64,000 nt of DNA from Serratia quinivorans (GCA_900457075.1 UGYN01000002.1:2046001-2110000); one strand, 5' to 3'. Shown: positions 1-9,526, counted from the first letter of the stretch. Notes: generated from the letters alone by a model not told the origin. Made by a program: numbers and translations.

Positions 1-703
1 GCAGGGCGAAAACCATGCCGCACGTCACGGTGTCGATCGCCTGCTGAACCAGGCGCCGCGTCACCCGGAAGTGTTGCGTCTGGCCGAGCTGGCTTATCTG
101 CGCACCGGCGCTTTTGCCTCGTTGCTGGAGATCCTGCCGTCGATGAGCAAGATCAACCTGCATACCGAGGCTGAACTGCAGGCCCTGCAGCAGCAGGCCT
201 ATATTGGTTTGATGAATCAGGCCATGGCAGATGAAGGCAGCGAGGGTCTGAAACGCTGGTGGAAAGATCAGAGCCGCAAAACTCGCCATGAGGTTCCGCT
301 GCAAATTGCGATGGTGGATCACCTGATCGAATGCAATGACCATGAATTGGCGCAGGAAATCGTACTCGATAGCCTGAAGCGTCAGTACGATGAGCGTCTG
401 GTGTTGTTGATCCCGCGCCTGAAGTCCGGCAATCCGCAGCAGTTGGAAAAAGCGCTGCGTCAGCAGGTGAAGCAACACGGTGCCACACCGCTGCTCAACA
501 GCACGCTGGGTCAGCTGTTGATGAAACACGGCGAATGGCAACAGGCTGCCGATGCATTCCGGGAAGCACTGAAACAGCGCCCGGATGCCTACGACTACGC
601 CTGGTTGGCGGACGTGCTGGATAAGCTGCACCGCTCGGACGAAGCGGCCCAAATGCGTCGCGAAGGTCTGATGTTGACCCTGAAGCAGAACGGCGAGTCA
701 TAA
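1..703 (+). CDS. hemY: HemY, heme biosynthesis-associated TPR protein (3' part)
   Basis: This is the C-terminal part of HemY, an inner-membrane TPR-type protein encoded at the end of the hemCDXY operon and linked to late protoporphyrin/heme synthesis; its exact role is not settled. The frame is open from base 2 with no start in the window, so the N-terminal membrane anchor and HemY_N domain lie upstream. The visible ~233 residues are helical repeat sequence, including a TPR-like unit near the end (LGQLLMKHGEWQQAADAFREAL). A strong terminator follows the stop codon directly. In E. coli glmZ likewise lies next to hemY, which supports the identification. Confidence 0.93.
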   Translation, partial: QGENHAARHGVDRLLNQAPRHPEVLRLAELAYLRTGAFASLLEILPSMSKINLHTEAELQALQQQAYIGLMNQAMADEGSEGLKRWWKDQSRKTRHEVPLQIAMVDHLIECNDHELAQEIVLDSLKRQYDERLVLLIPRLKSGNPQQLEKALRQQVKQHGATPLLNSTLGQLLMKHGEWQQAADAFREALKQRPDAYDYAWLADVLDKLHRSDEAAQMRREGLMLTLKQNGES

Positions 704-725
704 CGGCATTATCGAAAGATCAAAG

Positions 726-751
726 CGCGGCATGGTTGCCGCGTTTTTTTT
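726..751 (+). terminator. hemY rho-independent terminator
   Basis: A seven-base GC-rich stem (CGCGGCA / TGCCGCG) with a four-base loop is followed by eight T residues, about 20 bases after the hemY stop. It would end the hem operon transcript. It faces the terminator of glmZ, which arrives from the opposite strand. Confidence 0.9.
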
Positions 752-773
752 CGCCTGTCGCTTATATTCAGGC

Positions 774-803
774 AAAAAAAACACTTGCCGCGGTGGCAAG
801 TGT
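774..803 (-). terminator. glmZ terminator
   Basis: Perfect inverted repeat ACACTTGCC / GGCAAGTGT with a five-base loop, followed on the minus strand by seven T residues. It forms the 3' end of GlmZ. Confidence 0.9.
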
Positions 804-994
804 ATAAAAAAGCAATCAGGTCTAGGACAACAGGGGCGGTGCCTCACTCAACGTTATGCCCGGAGTGTGATGTCTGCGGCTGCAAGCAACGCTGACATCG
901 TTCTGGTGGGCAATAGGCACCTTAAATCGGCTCTGCGTCATTCCCAGGGTTTATGAAGCCTAAGGCAAACATAAGAGGTGGAATGAGCATCTAC
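774..994 (-). ncRNA. glmZ: GlmZ small regulatory RNA
   Basis: The reverse strand closely resembles E. coli GlmZ: the 5' end starts GTAGATGCTCATTCCA, and the segments around ATGACGCAGAGCCG, AACGTTGAGTGA and TTGTCCTAGACCTG are conserved. The last of these lies in the region that in E. coli pairs with the glmS leader and contains the RNase E/RapZ processing site. GlmZ activates translation of glmS (glucosamine-6-phosphate synthase) with Hfq, so it controls amino-sugar supply for the cell envelope. The 3' end is a perfect nine-base hairpin (781-803) followed by a run of T on this strand. Location beside hemY matches E. coli. The 5' end is set by the sigma-54 promoter just upstream, so the primary transcript is about 220 nt. 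Confidence 0.93.
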
Positions 995-1006
995 GAAATA
1001 GATATT

Positions 1007-1022
1007 GCACTTGGCGTGCCAA
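1007..1022 (-). promoter_or_regulatory. sigma-54 promoter of glmZ
   Basis: The minus strand reads TTGGCACG-CCAA-GTGCA. It matches the sigma-54 consensus YTGGCACG-N4-TTGCW at all but one core base. The GC of the -12 element is at 1007-1008, which places +1 at 994-995, exactly the predicted first base of GlmZ. No other gene starts nearby. Confidence 0.85.
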
Positions 1023-1153
1023 CTGTGGGAAAAGTGCCATTTAGCTTGAAGGAAAAAATTTAATTATTTGAATTAAAAGAGATTTAATCGTTATATTAAA
1101 TTTATCGCCTCTCATCAGATATGAAGCCACTCTCCCCCTGTCCCCAGCAGATA

Positions 1154-1266
1154 TGTCGCCTTATAACGACGACTTAAGCCAAAGTGATTTTTATCGTATT
1201 AAATCATAATGTTATATGTCTCAACCTGGCGACAATGCGCCATGCCGATGTCGCTGAAAACCAACA
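1154..1266. promoter_or_regulatory. Array of three GlrR (QseF)-type activator sites upstream of glmZ
   Basis: Three copies of the TGTC-N10-GACA motif known for the sigma-54 activator GlrR lie 160-270 bp upstream of the glmZ start. They are at 1154-1171 (TGTC...GACG, one mismatch), 1217-1234 (TGTC...GACA, perfect) and 1249-1266 (TGTC...AACA, one mismatch). The A/T-rich stretch 1050-1110 between them and the promoter could accommodate an IHF bend, but I did not find a clear IHF consensus. The arrangement is what is known for glmY/glmZ in enterobacteria. Confidence 0.75.
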
Positions 1267-1333
1267 CGGCTCCAGAAACCCGGAGCAGGACAACAGGAAG
1301 TTAAAAGTGAGGTTTACCGAATGGCAGAAAGCG

Positions 1334-1363
1334 AAAAGCCCGTTCATTGCTGAACGGGCTTTT
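1334..1363 (-). terminator. Terminator-like hairpin next to truncated tRNA-Pro copy
   Basis: Perfect 13-base inverted repeat (AAAAGCCCGTTCA / TGAACGGGCTTTT, loop TTGC). It sits directly downstream, on the minus strand, of the short tRNA-Pro 3' end copy at 1365-1389, in the same relation as the terminators of the two complete tRNA-Pro genes. Confidence 0.75.
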
Positions 1364-1364
1364 C

Positions 1365-1389
1365 TGAATGTGGTCGGCGAGAGAGGATT
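1365..1389 (-). repeat. 25-base copy of a tRNA-Pro 3' end (truncated)
   Basis: The 25 bases TGAATGTGGTCGGCGAGAGA-GGATT are identical to the 3' flank and 3' end of the tRNA-Pro genes at 1525-1549 and 53908-53932. They include the encoded CCA, the acceptor 3' strand and part of the T arm. The rest of the tRNA is absent here. The copy is either the relic of a tandem tRNA duplication or an attachment-site-like direct repeat left by an integrated element. Confidence 0.8.
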
Positions 1390-1493
1390 ACTGCATCTGC
1401 GATGCCGCCCTGCGGGCCGTTGCTAAAGCAACGTTGTCTCGCTGCGCTCGGCTCAAACCTCCTTCGGAGGTGCTCATCCTATAAACTACAGAC
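1390..1493. repeat. Hairpin-rich spacer between truncated and complete tRNA-Pro
   Basis: This gene-free stretch carries two perfect palindromes: CGTTGCTAAAGCAACG (1418-1433) and ACCTCCTTCGGAGGT (1457-1471). It ends in AAACTACAGACG, which is repeated beside the other tRNA-Pro at 53864-53875. No coding sequence is credible. Its function is unknown. Confidence 0.6.
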
Positions 1494-1521
1494 GTAAAAA
1501 AACCCGCTAAAAGCGGGTTTT
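1494..1521 (-). terminator. Terminator of the tRNA operon
   Basis: Stem AACCCGCT / AGCGGGTT with a three-base loop, followed on the minus strand by seven T residues, starting nine bases after the tRNA-Pro CCA end. Confidence 0.9.
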
Positions 1522-1529
1522 CTTGAATG

Positions 1530-1606
1530 TGGTCGGCGAGAGAGGATTCGAACCTCCGACCCACTGGTCCCAAACCAGTTGCGCTACCAAGCTGCGCTAC
1601 TCGCCG
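1530..1606 (-). tRNA. proM: tRNA-Pro (TGG)
   Basis: 77 nt with encoded CCA. The acceptor stem CGGCGAG pairs with CTCGCCG, the anticodon loop is TTTGGGA (anticodon TGG), and the T arm contains GGTTCGAATCC. It is the last gene of the Arg-His-Leu-Pro operon, as in E. coli argX-hisR-leuT-proM. The gene is identical to the tRNA-Pro at 53913-53989. Confidence 0.97.
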
Positions 1607-1682
1607 ATTTCTTGTTGCAGATACTACCGAATTTTATCGCTTATGTCTATGTAAATATTAAATTTATTAGACATTTTGTGTG

Positions 1683-1769
1683 TGGTGCGAAGAGAGGGAC
1701 TTGAACCCTCACGTCCGTAAGAACACTAACACCTGAAGCTAGCGCGTCTACCAATTCCGCCACCTTCGC
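1683..1769 (-). tRNA. leuT: tRNA-Leu (CAG)
   Basis: 87 nt including CCA, with the long variable arm typical of tRNA-Leu. The acceptor stem starts GCGAAGG and the anticodon CAG sits in AGCTTCAGGT. Third gene of the tRNA operon. Confidence 0.97.
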
Positions 1770-1812
1770 ACAGTCACAAAACAGCTTACAATTCTTCACT
1801 TCTCTTAGGAAG

Positions 1813-1888
1813 TGGGGTGGCTAATGGGACTCGAACCCACGACAACTGGAATCACAATCCAGGGCTCTACCAACTGAGCTATAGCCAC
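1813..1888 (-). tRNA. hisR: tRNA-His (GTG)
   Basis: 76 nt with CCA; acceptor GTGGCTA / TAGCCAC, anticodon GTG. The extra G at position -1 needed by histidyl-tRNA synthetase is encoded at 1889. Second gene of the tRNA operon. Confidence 0.97.
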
Positions 1889-1950
1889 CATTACTTCTTA
1901 ACTACTTCACGCGGTAATACTACCACCGCAGCTCTTGCACACAAACTTAA

Positions 1951-2027
<77 letters not shown>

Positions 2028-2048
2028 ATAGCGCCGTTGCGGGAGGGG

Positions 2049-2077
2049 ATACTACGGTTTTAACCCAATCCTGTCTA
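2049..2077 (-). promoter_or_regulatory. Sigma-70 promoter of the tRNA operon
   Basis: On the minus strand TAGACA (2072-2077) and TAGTAT (2049-2054) are separated by exactly 17 bases. They are followed by a G/C-rich discriminator (CCCCTCCCG) typical of stable-RNA promoters under stringent control. The tRNA-Arg 5' end is about 20 bases downstream. Confidence 0.8.
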
Positions 2078-2134
2078 GTGCTTTTTCGCAGAAATGTCGC
2101 GTTTGATTACGCTTTGCTCAGTCCCGCGCAGGAA

Positions 2135-2158
2135 AGGGCTATCCGTAGCCCTTTTTCA
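2135..2158. terminator. Hairpin between thrP and the tRNA operon
   Basis: AAAGGGCTA / TAGCCCTTT stem with a four-base loop, located just after the thrP stop. The T-run is longer in the rightward direction (five) than in the leftward, thrP-ending direction (three), so efficiency for thrP is uncertain. Confidence 0.6.
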
Positions 2159-2162
2159 CCGG

Positions 2163-3566
2163 TTATTGCTGGGTTTCTGTCCGTTTTTCAGCCGGATGAT
2201 GTTTCTTGTGCATCCCGAAAACAAAGTAGCACAGGCTGACTGCCGCCAAGAATATTGCCCCGACCAGCAAAGAAATACGAGTATCCGGGTTAATTCCCAT
2301 GCCGATCAGCACGCAGACCAGAAAAGCGATGGTCAGATAGTTCACATAGGGGAACATGATCGACTTAAAGCTGTGGGTTTTGATCGCTTCCTTATGGGCT
2401 CGGCGGAAATACAGTTGGCTAATCAGCACCACAAACCACGGCACCATACCCGGCAGCACGCTGGCGCTGTAGACATAGACAAACACCGCCTGCGGATTGG
2501 GGATCAGATAATTCAGGCCAGAGCCGACCAACAGACAGGCGATGGTCACGGCAATACAGTTCACCGGCACGCCGCTGGCAGACAGCCTGGTCAGTGACGC
2601 AGGGAGTTGACGGTTTTTGGCCAGCGCATACAGCATGCGCCCCCCGCTATACATACCGCTATTGCAGCCAGAGAGTGCAGCGGTCAGCACCACGAAGTTA
2701 ATGATACCGGCAGCGGCAACGATGCCGATTTTGGCAAAGGTCAGTACAAATGGGCTGCCGGTGGTGCCGATACCGTTCCATGGGAAGATGGTGACAATGA
2801 CAAAAATGGCACCGACGTAGAAGATCAGGATGCGCCACAGGATGTTGTTAATCGCGCGTTTCAGCGTCACCTGCGGGTTCTTGGCCTCACCGGCAGTAAT
2901 GCCGACCAGCTCAACCCCCTGATAGGACGCCACGACAATACACAGCGCAAACAGGAAGCCCTTCCAGCCGCCGGCAAAGAAACCGCCGTGCTCGGTCAGG
3001 TTGGCAAAGCCGATAGGCTGCCCCCCATTGCCAAAGCCAAACAGGATCACTCCCAGCCCCACCAGAATCATCACAATGATGGTGGTCACCTTAATCATGG
3101 CAAACCAAAACTCCAGCTCGCCGTACAGGCGTACCGCCGCCACGTTAGCCAGCGCTACCATCGCCACCGCGATCAGCGCCGGCAGCCACTGCGGGATCTC
3201 CGGGAACCAGAACTGCACGTAGACCCCAATGGCGGTAATTTCCGAGATGCCGACGGCAATCCACATAAACCAATAGCCCCAGGCCGTCAGATAGCCAAAG
3301 TAAGGACTCATATATTTATGTGCATAAACGGCAAAGGAGCCTGCGACCGGTTCAAGGAACAGCATCTCGCCCATCGAACGCATAATAAAGAACACGAACA
3401 GCCCGGCGATGATATAAGCCAATAATACCGACGGCCCCGCCCATTTCAGCGTGCTGGCCGAGCCCATAAACAGGCCAACGCCAATGGTGCCGCCCAGAGC
3501 AATCAGCTCGATATGCCGGGCTTCCAGCCCCCGGTGTAGTCCTTGCGGTTTTTCAGTGTGTGGCAT
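2163..3566 (-). CDS. thrP: ThrP/YifK amino acid permease (APC family)
   Basis: Inner-membrane amino acid permease of the AAT/APC family, 467 residues, with about 12 membrane segments. It is highly similar to E. coli YifK, now ThrP, a proton-coupled threonine/serine transporter. The family signature [11 protein letters not shown] is near the N-terminus and [15 protein letters not shown] lies mid-protein. The frame is open to 3602, but ATG at 3566 is preferred. It has GAGGA six bases upstream, and the resulting N-terminus ([20 protein letters not shown]) aligns with E. coli, whereas no ribosome site precedes 3602. Position upstream of argX matches E. coli. Confidence 0.92.
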   Translation of the reverse strand: MPHTEKPQGLHRGLEARHIELIALGGTIGVGLFMGSASTLKWAGPSVLLAYIIAGLFVFFIMRSMGEMLFLEPVAGSFAVYAHKYMSPYFGYLTAWGYWFMWIAVGISEITAIGVYVQFWFPEIPQWLPALIAVAMVALANVAAVRLYGELEFWFAMIKVTTIIVMILVGLGVILFGFGNGGQPIGFANLTEHGGFFAGGWKGFLFALCIVVASYQGVELVGITAGEAKNPQVTLKRAINNILWRILIFYVGAIFVIVTIFPWNGIGTTGSPFVLTFAKIGIVAAAGIINFVVLTAALSGCNSGMYSGGRMLYALAKNRQLPASLTRLSASGVPVNCIAVTIACLLVGSGLNYLIPNPQAVFVYVYSASVLPGMVPWFVVLISQLYFRRAHKEAIKTHSFKSIMFPYVNYLTIAFLVCVLIGMGINPDTRISLLVGAIFLAAVSLCYFVFGMHKKHHPAEKRTETQQ

Positions 3567-3934
3567 AAATCCTCGATAATATTCTTTTGATTGTGTCTGC
3601 ATGCCGGCCGTTACCGGTCGTTATTGTTTTAATGAAAAATAGCGCAAATCATCTCCCGCCGCTCTGGCGGACATCAGCTTGTGATAGGACGGTCTTACGG
3701 CGGAGAAAAACGTCGTTCAATGCGGCCACATCTGGCGCCAACAGCTGGGGATAATTTCTGGGCGGTATCGTTTCGCATTTTGCCGCTATAAGCAAACCGC
3801 AATTTAAAACTTTATGGAATAAACATGGAGGGGTTTAGCGGCTGAGGTTATAGAGTGCTGGATAATTGGCCACAAAGCAGATTAATTAAACAACTCATTG
3901 CGTCGGGGCAGAAAAATCCGCCCCAACGCCTTGA
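3567..3934. other. Intergenic region thrP-wecG
   Basis: No gene is seen. It holds the thrP leader and promoter region on the minus strand and, at 3900-3929, the hairpin after wecG. I could not pick out a convincing -35/-10 pair. Confidence 0.5.
3900..3929 (-). terminator. Hairpin after the ECA gene cluster
   Basis: Ten-base arms (GCGTTGGGGC / GCCCCGACGC on the minus strand, one G-T wobble) six bases after the wecG stop. No T-run follows, so it may be an RNA 3' end stabiliser or a weak terminator for the wec operon. Confidence 0.45.
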
Positions 3935-4675
3935 TTACATCTTGCCGCGATAATAATAACTCACGAACTTCAGCAACCGCAGTTGGCGCCCAAGACGGCT
4001 CGGCTGGCTGAGCAGCCGGTAGAGCCATTCCAGGCCGAGGTTCTGCCAGACCTTTGGCGCACGCTTAACATGGCCGGTGAATACGTCGTAGGTCCCGCCT
4101 ACGCCCATATACAACGCTTGCGGATGCACCTTGCGACAGTCACGCATCAGGATCTCCTGTTTTGGCGATCCCATCGCGACCGTTACTATGGCGGCCCCGC
4201 TGGCACGGATACGTTCAAACAGGGGTTCACGTTGCTCCGGCTTGAAATAACCGTCCTGGCTACCGACCAGATTCACATTCCACTGGCTGCGCAGCTTCTG
4301 TTCGGTTTCTGCCAACACCGACGGCTTGCCGCCAATCAGGAACACCGGCGTGCCTTCACGACCGGCGCGCTGCATCAGCGCCTCCCACAGATCGGCTCCC
4401 GCTACCCGAGACACGTCGGCACCCGGATATTTACGGCGGATTGAGCGCACCATGCTGATGCCGTCGGCATACTTATACTCAGCCTCGTCCAGCAAGGCAT
4501 GCAGCTCAGTGTCCTGCTCTGCCGTCAGGATTTTTTCGGCGTTCATGGCAACCAGCGTGCCGCGCTTGACCCGGCCACCGTCAAACAGAAAATCCATGCA
4601 TTGCGCCATATCGCGAAATCCCCACAGGCTGAAACCGCGCAGCTCATATTTGGGAACCGAGATTTTTGCTTCCAT
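3935..4675 (-). CDS. wecG: WecG, UDP-ManNAcA transferase (ECA lipid II synthesis)
   Basis: UDP-N-acetyl-D-mannosaminuronic acid transferase (also called RffM), 246 residues, of the WecG/TagA/CpsF glycosyltransferase family GT26. It adds ManNAcA to undecaprenyl-PP-GlcNAc, making ECA lipid II on the cytoplasmic face of the inner membrane. Family features seen: [12 protein letters not shown] and [21 protein letters not shown] near the C-terminus. It is last in the ECA cluster, 13 bases after wzyE, as in E. coli. Confidence 0.94.
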   Translation of the reverse strand: MEAKISVPKYELRGFSLWGFRDMAQCMDFLFDGGRVKRGTLVAMNAEKILTAEQDTELHALLDEAEYKYADGISMVRSIRRKYPGADVSRVAGADLWEALMQRAGREGTPVFLIGGKPSVLAETEQKLRSQWNVNLVGSQDGYFKPEQREPLFERIRASGAAIVTVAMGSPKQEILMRDCRKVHPQALYMGVGGTYDVFTGHVKRAPKVWQNLGLEWLYRLLSQPSRLGRQLRLLKFVSYYYRGKM

Positions 4676-4688
4676 CTTATTATTACCC

Positions 4689-6065
4689 TTACAAAAGGCC
4701 GTCGGCCCGCACAGAAGAAGCAGGCGGTGTCAGCGTTCGCGAACGCTGCACTCGCGCCTTAATCAATCCGGCAGTATCAAACAGCCAGTACAGCAATTTT
4801 GCCATCAGCAAACAGACGCCGAAAATGAGGCAGAAGAACACCACCCGCGAGACAAACGAATCCACCCCTTCTCGCGCCAATACGATGATGTTGAATACCG
4901 CGCCAAAGCAGAAGCCCTGCAATATGGCGGCTTTATAACGGTTCGATTCGCTTTTGCCCATCTCATACAGCCAGTCAAACCACTTGATGATCATACCCAC
5001 CAGCACCGCGCCAACAGGAATAAACAGCGCGCCCCCCATCACCACCAGCGAACCGATCAGCGTCGGTGAGATAGCCAGGCCAGAATGGTTATCCAGCACT
5101 TCCCAGGTGAAATAGTTAGCGGTATTGAGCACCGTGTCCGGTCGGCCCGGCCACAGCCAGCTCGGAATAAACACGTAGAAATCACGCACTATCGGCGCCA
5201 GCCCCTGGAAATCAATCTTGTCGTAGTTTTGCAGCAGCAACGCCAAATTTTCCCACGGCGAGAAGGTGTCACGCGTCAGATAGAGGAAGGTATAAAACGC
5301 CTCGGGGCCACTGACGTCCAGGCTGTAGCGCTTTAACGCCAGCCAGAACATGCCGACAATGCCGAACACCCCCGCAGCAACCAGCATCCACAGCGAGATC
5401 CAGCCGCGTACGATACCGATAAACAGGAATAGCGAGAAAGCGATAATGATATTGGCGCGGGTGCCGCCAACAATCACATAGGTGAGGATGCCAAAAGCTA
5501 CCGTCGCCGCCAGGAAAAAGAACCAGGCTCGCAGATCCTGCTTCAGGAAATACACCACCAGCATCGCCGGAATGAAGAAATAGAAGAACCGCTTGAGCGC
5601 CACGCCCGACACGTCACTGGAGAAAATCTGGCTGTATGAGTTGAGCTTGAACAGCAGAAAACCGTTTTGCAAAAAGAAAATGCCGACGGTAACGATCGCC
5701 ACCAATGCCAGTAAAATCCAGGTCAGATGGGTTTCAACCCGGTTCATGCTGAATACCGCTTTACGCGGTTGCACACTACGCTTGCGCAGCCGGGTTTTAT
5801 AGCTGACGTAGTAAATCGCATAAAACGCGGTGGCCGAGAGGATGGCATACAGCAAGAACTCGACCGGCACCACCTCAACGTCAAACTGAAACACCAGCAG
5901 GCAGGTCAGCGGGAAGCCGAAGTAAAACGTCAGCAAATACAGCAGCGAAAAGAACACGTTGAAGTTAAAACGGACGCGCCGAAACTCCTGATAAGTCAAC
6001 GTCAGAACAAACAACGTGCCAATCAGGTAGACGACAAATAACCCGCCAAATTGCGCCAGCGTCAT
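4689..6065 (-). CDS. wzyE: WzyE, ECA polysaccharide polymerase
   Basis: Integral membrane polymerase of the Wzx/Wzy pathway, 458 residues with about eleven hydrophobic segments and a long periplasmic loop around residues 250-330. It joins ECA trisaccharide repeats on undecaprenyl-PP at the periplasmic face, with chain length set by WzzE. The ATG overlaps the wecF stop by four bases (ATGA), indicating translational coupling. Confidence 0.93.
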   Translation of the reverse strand: MTLAQFGGLFVVYLIGTLFVLTLTYQEFRRVRFNFNVFFSLLYLLTFYFGFPLTCLLVFQFDVEVVPVEFLLYAILSATAFYAIYYVSYKTRLRKRSVQPRKAVFSMNRVETHLTWILLALVAIVTVGIFFLQNGFLLFKLNSYSQIFSSDVSGVALKRFFYFFIPAMLVVYFLKQDLRAWFFFLAATVAFGILTYVIVGGTRANIIIAFSLFLFIGIVRGWISLWMLVAAGVFGIVGMFWLALKRYSLDVSGPEAFYTFLYLTRDTFSPWENLALLLQNYDKIDFQGLAPIVRDFYVFIPSWLWPGRPDTVLNTANYFTWEVLDNHSGLAISPTLIGSLVVMGGALFIPVGAVLVGMIIKWFDWLYEMGKSESNRYKAAILQGFCFGAVFNIIVLAREGVDSFVSRVVFFCLIFGVCLLMAKLLYWLFDTAGLIKARVQRSRTLTPPASSVRADGLL

Positions 6066-7147
6066 GAGTTATCCCCTGCCGCCAGGGCCAATGCCTGTTG
6101 CCAGCCATCAACGTAGTTGGGATTAAAGAACGCGATCGCCTGCTTGTCCACTGACGCCAGTTGGCGTTGCGCTTCACGCACTACCGCCTCATCCAGAGAA
6201 TCACCGTAGAACAGCACCGGCAGGTGCTGCTCCGCCAGATCCTGCCAGAACGGGTTCTGCCGGCTCAGCACGAACGGCACGCCAAACTGGATCAACAGGC
6301 AAAGCGTGCCGATACCCTGCTGGCGGTTAAAGATAAAGTAGCCAAGATCGCACTCGCGCAGAATGTTCAGGTAGTCGTCGAACGCCACCTGCTGCGTCAG
6401 CACCTGCAGATTGCTGGCACTGAACAGCGCCAGCCCGGCAGCGCGGACCTGTTCAATATAAGCCTCGTTGTTGGCCGGATAACCCATCGGCAGGATCACG
6501 CGCACATCCGCGCCAAACTGTTGATGAATCGCTTTCAGTGCCTCAACGTGCCGGTTGGTGCGATCGCCGGAGTTACCCACCAGAATAGTCATCGGCCCGG
6601 CCAGATTTTTCTCGACGCTGATACCGGTCAATGCCGGATCCATCCGCGTCGGGAAATACAGCAGGGAGGCAGGCACACGCGCATGCCGCTGTTGATAGTG
6701 GATCACATCGCCACGGGTAGCGAACACGCGTCCGACGCGGCCTTGTGCAATGCGGCGCAGCAAATAGAACAGGCGGAATTTCCAACTGGTGGCGTTTTCA
6801 TACAGGTCAGCGCCCCAGATATGCCAGCTGACCTGATGGGCTTTGATTTTGCCGCTCAGCAATGCCAGCCACAACGTCGGGTTAAACTGCCCATGGAAGA
6901 AGAAACGCTGGTCGCGATCGGCCTGAGCACGGGCTATAACCGCCATCGCCAGGCTTTTCTTGTCCGGATGACATTCAAGGTTCAGCTCGGGGAACGGCCC
7001 TAACGCAGCGGTATCTTTGGCAGCCACCATGAAATGGCGTGTCTGATCGGACGGCAAGCGTTTCGCCAACACGTCGTTGAAGAAACGCAGCACCGTCTGA
7101 TTGTGATGCGGGATGTCAGATCCCAATACGTGAATCAGTGTAGTCAT
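6062..7147 (-). CDS. wecF: WecF, Fuc4NAc transferase (ECA lipid III synthesis)
   Basis: TDP-Fuc4NAc:lipid II Fuc4NAc transferase (RffT), 361 residues, glycosyltransferase family GT56. It adds the third sugar and completes the ECA repeat unit. Length and sequence match the enterobacterial family (for example [20 protein letters not shown] at the start and [13 protein letters not shown] mid-protein). Overlaps wzxE upstream and wzyE downstream by four bases each. Confidence 0.93.
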   Translation of the reverse strand: MTTLIHVLGSDIPHHNQTVLRFFNDVLAKRLPSDQTRHFMVAAKDTAALGPFPELNLECHPDKKSLAMAVIARAQADRDQRFFFHGQFNPTLWLALLSGKIKAHQVSWHIWGADLYENATSWKFRLFYLLRRIAQGRVGRVFATRGDVIHYQQRHARVPASLLYFPTRMDPALTGISVEKNLAGPMTILVGNSGDRTNRHVEALKAIHQQFGADVRVILPMGYPANNEAYIEQVRAAGLALFSASNLQVLTQQVAFDDYLNILRECDLGYFIFNRQQGIGTLCLLIQFGVPFVLSRQNPFWQDLAEQHLPVLFYGDSLDEAVVREAQRQLASVDKQAIAFFNPNYVDGWQQALALAAGDNS

Positions 7148-8394
7148 ACTCGTCTACGATAAAGAATAAATACGCAGCTACAGAGCGTGAAATACACGAT
7201 GTAGGTTGCCATGTAGGCCTGTGCCGCACCCAGCGCGCCGTGCAAAGGGATCAACCAATGCGAGAACAGCGTCAACAGCAGGAACTGGCTGACTTCGGTC
7301 AGGATATAAAAACGCAGCGACGCCTTGGCAATAACCAGGTAGCCAAATACATAAGCACCCACCTTCAGCACATCCCCCACCAGTTGCCAGGCGAACAAAT
7401 CGCGCATCGCGACGAACTTGTCCGTAAACAGCAACCAGATAGCGAAATCGCGTAGCAACCAGACCGTGAAGCTTGCTGCCGCCACCGCAGGCAGCACAAA
7501 TTTTAGTGAGCGCACAATCTCCTGCGAGATAGCGCTTTTTTCCTTTAACCGCGACAGCGTTGGCAGCAGATAGACGGTAAACGAGGCGGTAATAAACTGC
7601 AGATACGCGTCGGAAATGCTGCTGACGCCCTGCCAAATCCCCACCTCTTCCCAACTGTAATGGCTTGCCAGCAGGTTACGCATCATCACATAGGCCACCG
7701 GCAGCGTCACTGAGGTGATCAGCGCCATAATGGTGAACTTGCCGAGATGGCTGGCCAGCGCCTTGTCCCATGCCAGCGCCAAATAGCTCAGCGGCAGGGT
7801 TTTGCGTCGCCACAGCATAAAACCGGCGGGCAACACTACCAATGCCGGTACCAATGCCAACCCCGCCAGCGCACCTTCATACCCGCCCAGCTTAAAGCAC
7901 AGGTAGTAGGCCACCACGCCAATCAGGCTGCCGCCAATCACCGCCAGCGCATTGCCCATCGCATCGCGGTAGCCCTTCAGCACCGCCATAAACAGGTTGG
8001 CGTAAGCAATACCCATCTGAATAAACGCCACCGCCCGCACTACGCCGACATAATCAGCATGGCCGAATAGCCCGATACTGATAGGCTCCGCCGCGAACAG
8101 AAACACCAGCGCCAACAGCGTGGAAAAACCCAGCACGATGGTCGACGCTGTGCCAACAGCCAGCCGCAACCGCTGCGGATCCTGATGATATTCGGCAACG
8201 TATTTTGTGATGCCGTTAAAAATCCCGGCACCGGACAACACGCCCAGCACGGTAATCAACTGGCGGAAGTTACCCGCTTGCCCCACCCCGCTGGGGCCAA
8301 AGGCCACCGCCAGCAGTTTCACCACCAACAGCCCCACGCCAATCTTGATAAGCGTAGAGCCGGCGGTCCAAATCGATGCTTTTGCCAGCGACAT
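7144..8394 (-). CDS. wzxE: WzxE, ECA lipid III flippase
   Basis: MATE/PST-type flippase, 416 residues and about 12 membrane segments, that moves undecaprenyl-PP-linked ECA trisaccharide across the inner membrane. Starts [21 protein letters not shown], matching the family. One base separates it from the wecE stop, and it overlaps wecF. Confidence 0.93.
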   Translation of the reverse strand: MSLAKASIWTAGSTLIKIGVGLLVVKLLAVAFGPSGVGQAGNFRQLITVLGVLSGAGIFNGITKYVAEYHQDPQRLRLAVGTASTIVLGFSTLLALVFLFAAEPISIGLFGHADYVGVVRAVAFIQMGIAYANLFMAVLKGYRDAMGNALAVIGGSLIGVVAYYLCFKLGGYEGALAGLALVPALVVLPAGFMLWRRKTLPLSYLALAWDKALASHLGKFTIMALITSVTLPVAYVMMRNLLASHYSWEEVGIWQGVSSISDAYLQFITASFTVYLLPTLSRLKEKSAISQEIVRSLKFVLPAVAAASFTVWLLRDFAIWLLFTDKFVAMRDLFAWQLVGDVLKVGAYVFGYLVIAKASLRFYILTEVSQFLLLTLFSHWLIPLHGALGAAQAYMATYIVYFTLCSCVFILYRRRV

Positions 8395-8395
8395 A

Positions 8396-9526
8396 TCAGG
8401 CGAAGAAGTTGAGAATGGTATTGATCACCGTGCGCTGAGTGACATCAGTCATATTGTAGAACAGCGGCAAACGTACCAACCGCGCGCTCTCCTGGCTGGT
8501 GAAGCGATCTTCCCCGGCAAAGCGGCCAAAGCGATCGCCCGCCGGGCAATCATGCAGTGGGATGTAATGGAATACCGTCATGATCTCGGCTTCTTTCATA
8601 TAATCGATAAACGCCGTACGGTCTTCAACATCGCGCAGTTTGATATAGAACATATGCGCATTTTGCACGCAGTCTGCCGGGATGCTCGGTAGCACGATAC
8701 GGCCCGCCTCGGCTAACGGCAGGAAACTGTCGTAATACTTCTGCCACAGCGCCAGACGGCGTTGGTTGATGCGGTCAGCCGCTTCCAGTTGGCCCCACAG
8801 ATACGCGGCCTGCAGGTCGGACATCAGATAGCTGGAGCCGATATCACGCCAGGTGTACTTATCCACCTGCCCACGGAAGAACTGGCTGCGGTTGGTGCCT
8901 TTCTCACGAATGACTTCCGCCCGATCAATCAGCGCCGGATCGTTAATCAGCGTAGCGCCACCCTCACCGCCTGCGGTGTAGTTTTTGGTTTCGTGAAAGC
9001 TAAAGCAGCCAATATGGCCGATGGTACCCAGCGCTTTCCCCTTGTAGGTGGACATCACGCCCTGCGCCGCATCTTCCACCACAAACAGCTCGTACTTCTT
9101 CGCCAGCGCCATGATGGTGTCCATCTCGCAGGCTACACCGGCGTAATGCACCGGTACAATGGCACGGGTCTTATCGGTGATGGCCGCTTCGATCTTGCTC
9201 TCATCGATGTTCATGGTGTCAGGGCGCAGGTCGACAAACACCACGGTGGCACCACGCAGCACGAAGGCGTTGGCGGTTGAAACAAAGGTGAAGCTCGGCA
9301 TGATCACTTCATCGCCCGGCTGGATATCCAGCAGGATCGCCGCCATCTCCAGCGAGGCGGTACAGGACGGCGTCAACAGCACCTTCGGGCTGCCAAAACG
9401 CTGTTCCATCCACTGCTGGCAACGACGGGTAAATCCACCGTCACCACACAGCTTGCCACTGCCCATCGCAGCCTGCATATAGTCAAGTTCAGTGCCAACA
9501 ACCGGTGGTGCGTTAAATGGGATCAT
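8396..9526 (-). CDS. wecE: WecE, dTDP-4-amino-4,6-dideoxygalactose transaminase
   Basis: PLP-dependent sugar aminotransferase (RffA) of the DegT/DnrJ/EryC1 family. It converts dTDP-4-keto-6-deoxyglucose to dTDP-4-amino-4,6-dideoxygalactose, the precursor of Fuc4NAc. 376 residues from ATG 9526. The frame is open further upstream (to 9661), but this ATG has AGAGGAAG just before it and gives the family N-terminus [17 protein letters not shown]. The PLP lysine lies in CFSFHETKNYTAGGEGG. Overlaps wecD by 14 bases. Confidence 0.95.
   Translation of the reverse strand: MIPFNAPPVVGTELDYMQAAMGSGKLCGDGGFTRRCQQWMEQRFGSPKVLLTPSCTASLEMAAILLDIQPGDEVIMPSFTFVSTANAFVLRGATVVFVDLRPDTMNIDESKIEAAITDKTRAIVPVHYAGVACEMDTIMALAKKYELFVVEDAAQGVMSTYKGKALGTIGHIGCFSFHETKNYTAGGEGGATLINDPALIDRAEVIREKGTNRSQFFRGQVDKYTWRDIGSSYLMSDLQAAYLWGQLEAADRINQRRLALWQKYYDSFLPLAEAGRIVLPSIPADCVQNAHMFYIKLRDVEDRTAFIDYMKEAEIMTVFHYIPLHDCPAGDRFGRFAGEDRFTSQESARLVRLPLFYNMTDVTQRTVINTILNFFA

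Noticed and set aside
732..956. 74-codon frame downstream of hemY
   Set aside because: It lies within glmZ and its terminator on the opposite strand; no ribosome site.
1184..1426. 80-codon frame before the tRNA cluster
   Set aside because: It covers the GlrR-site region and the truncated tRNA copy; no protein-like features.
2607..3425. 272-codon frame antisense to thrP
   Set aside because: Shadow of a conserved membrane transporter gene; its composition is low-complexity and His/Gln-rich.
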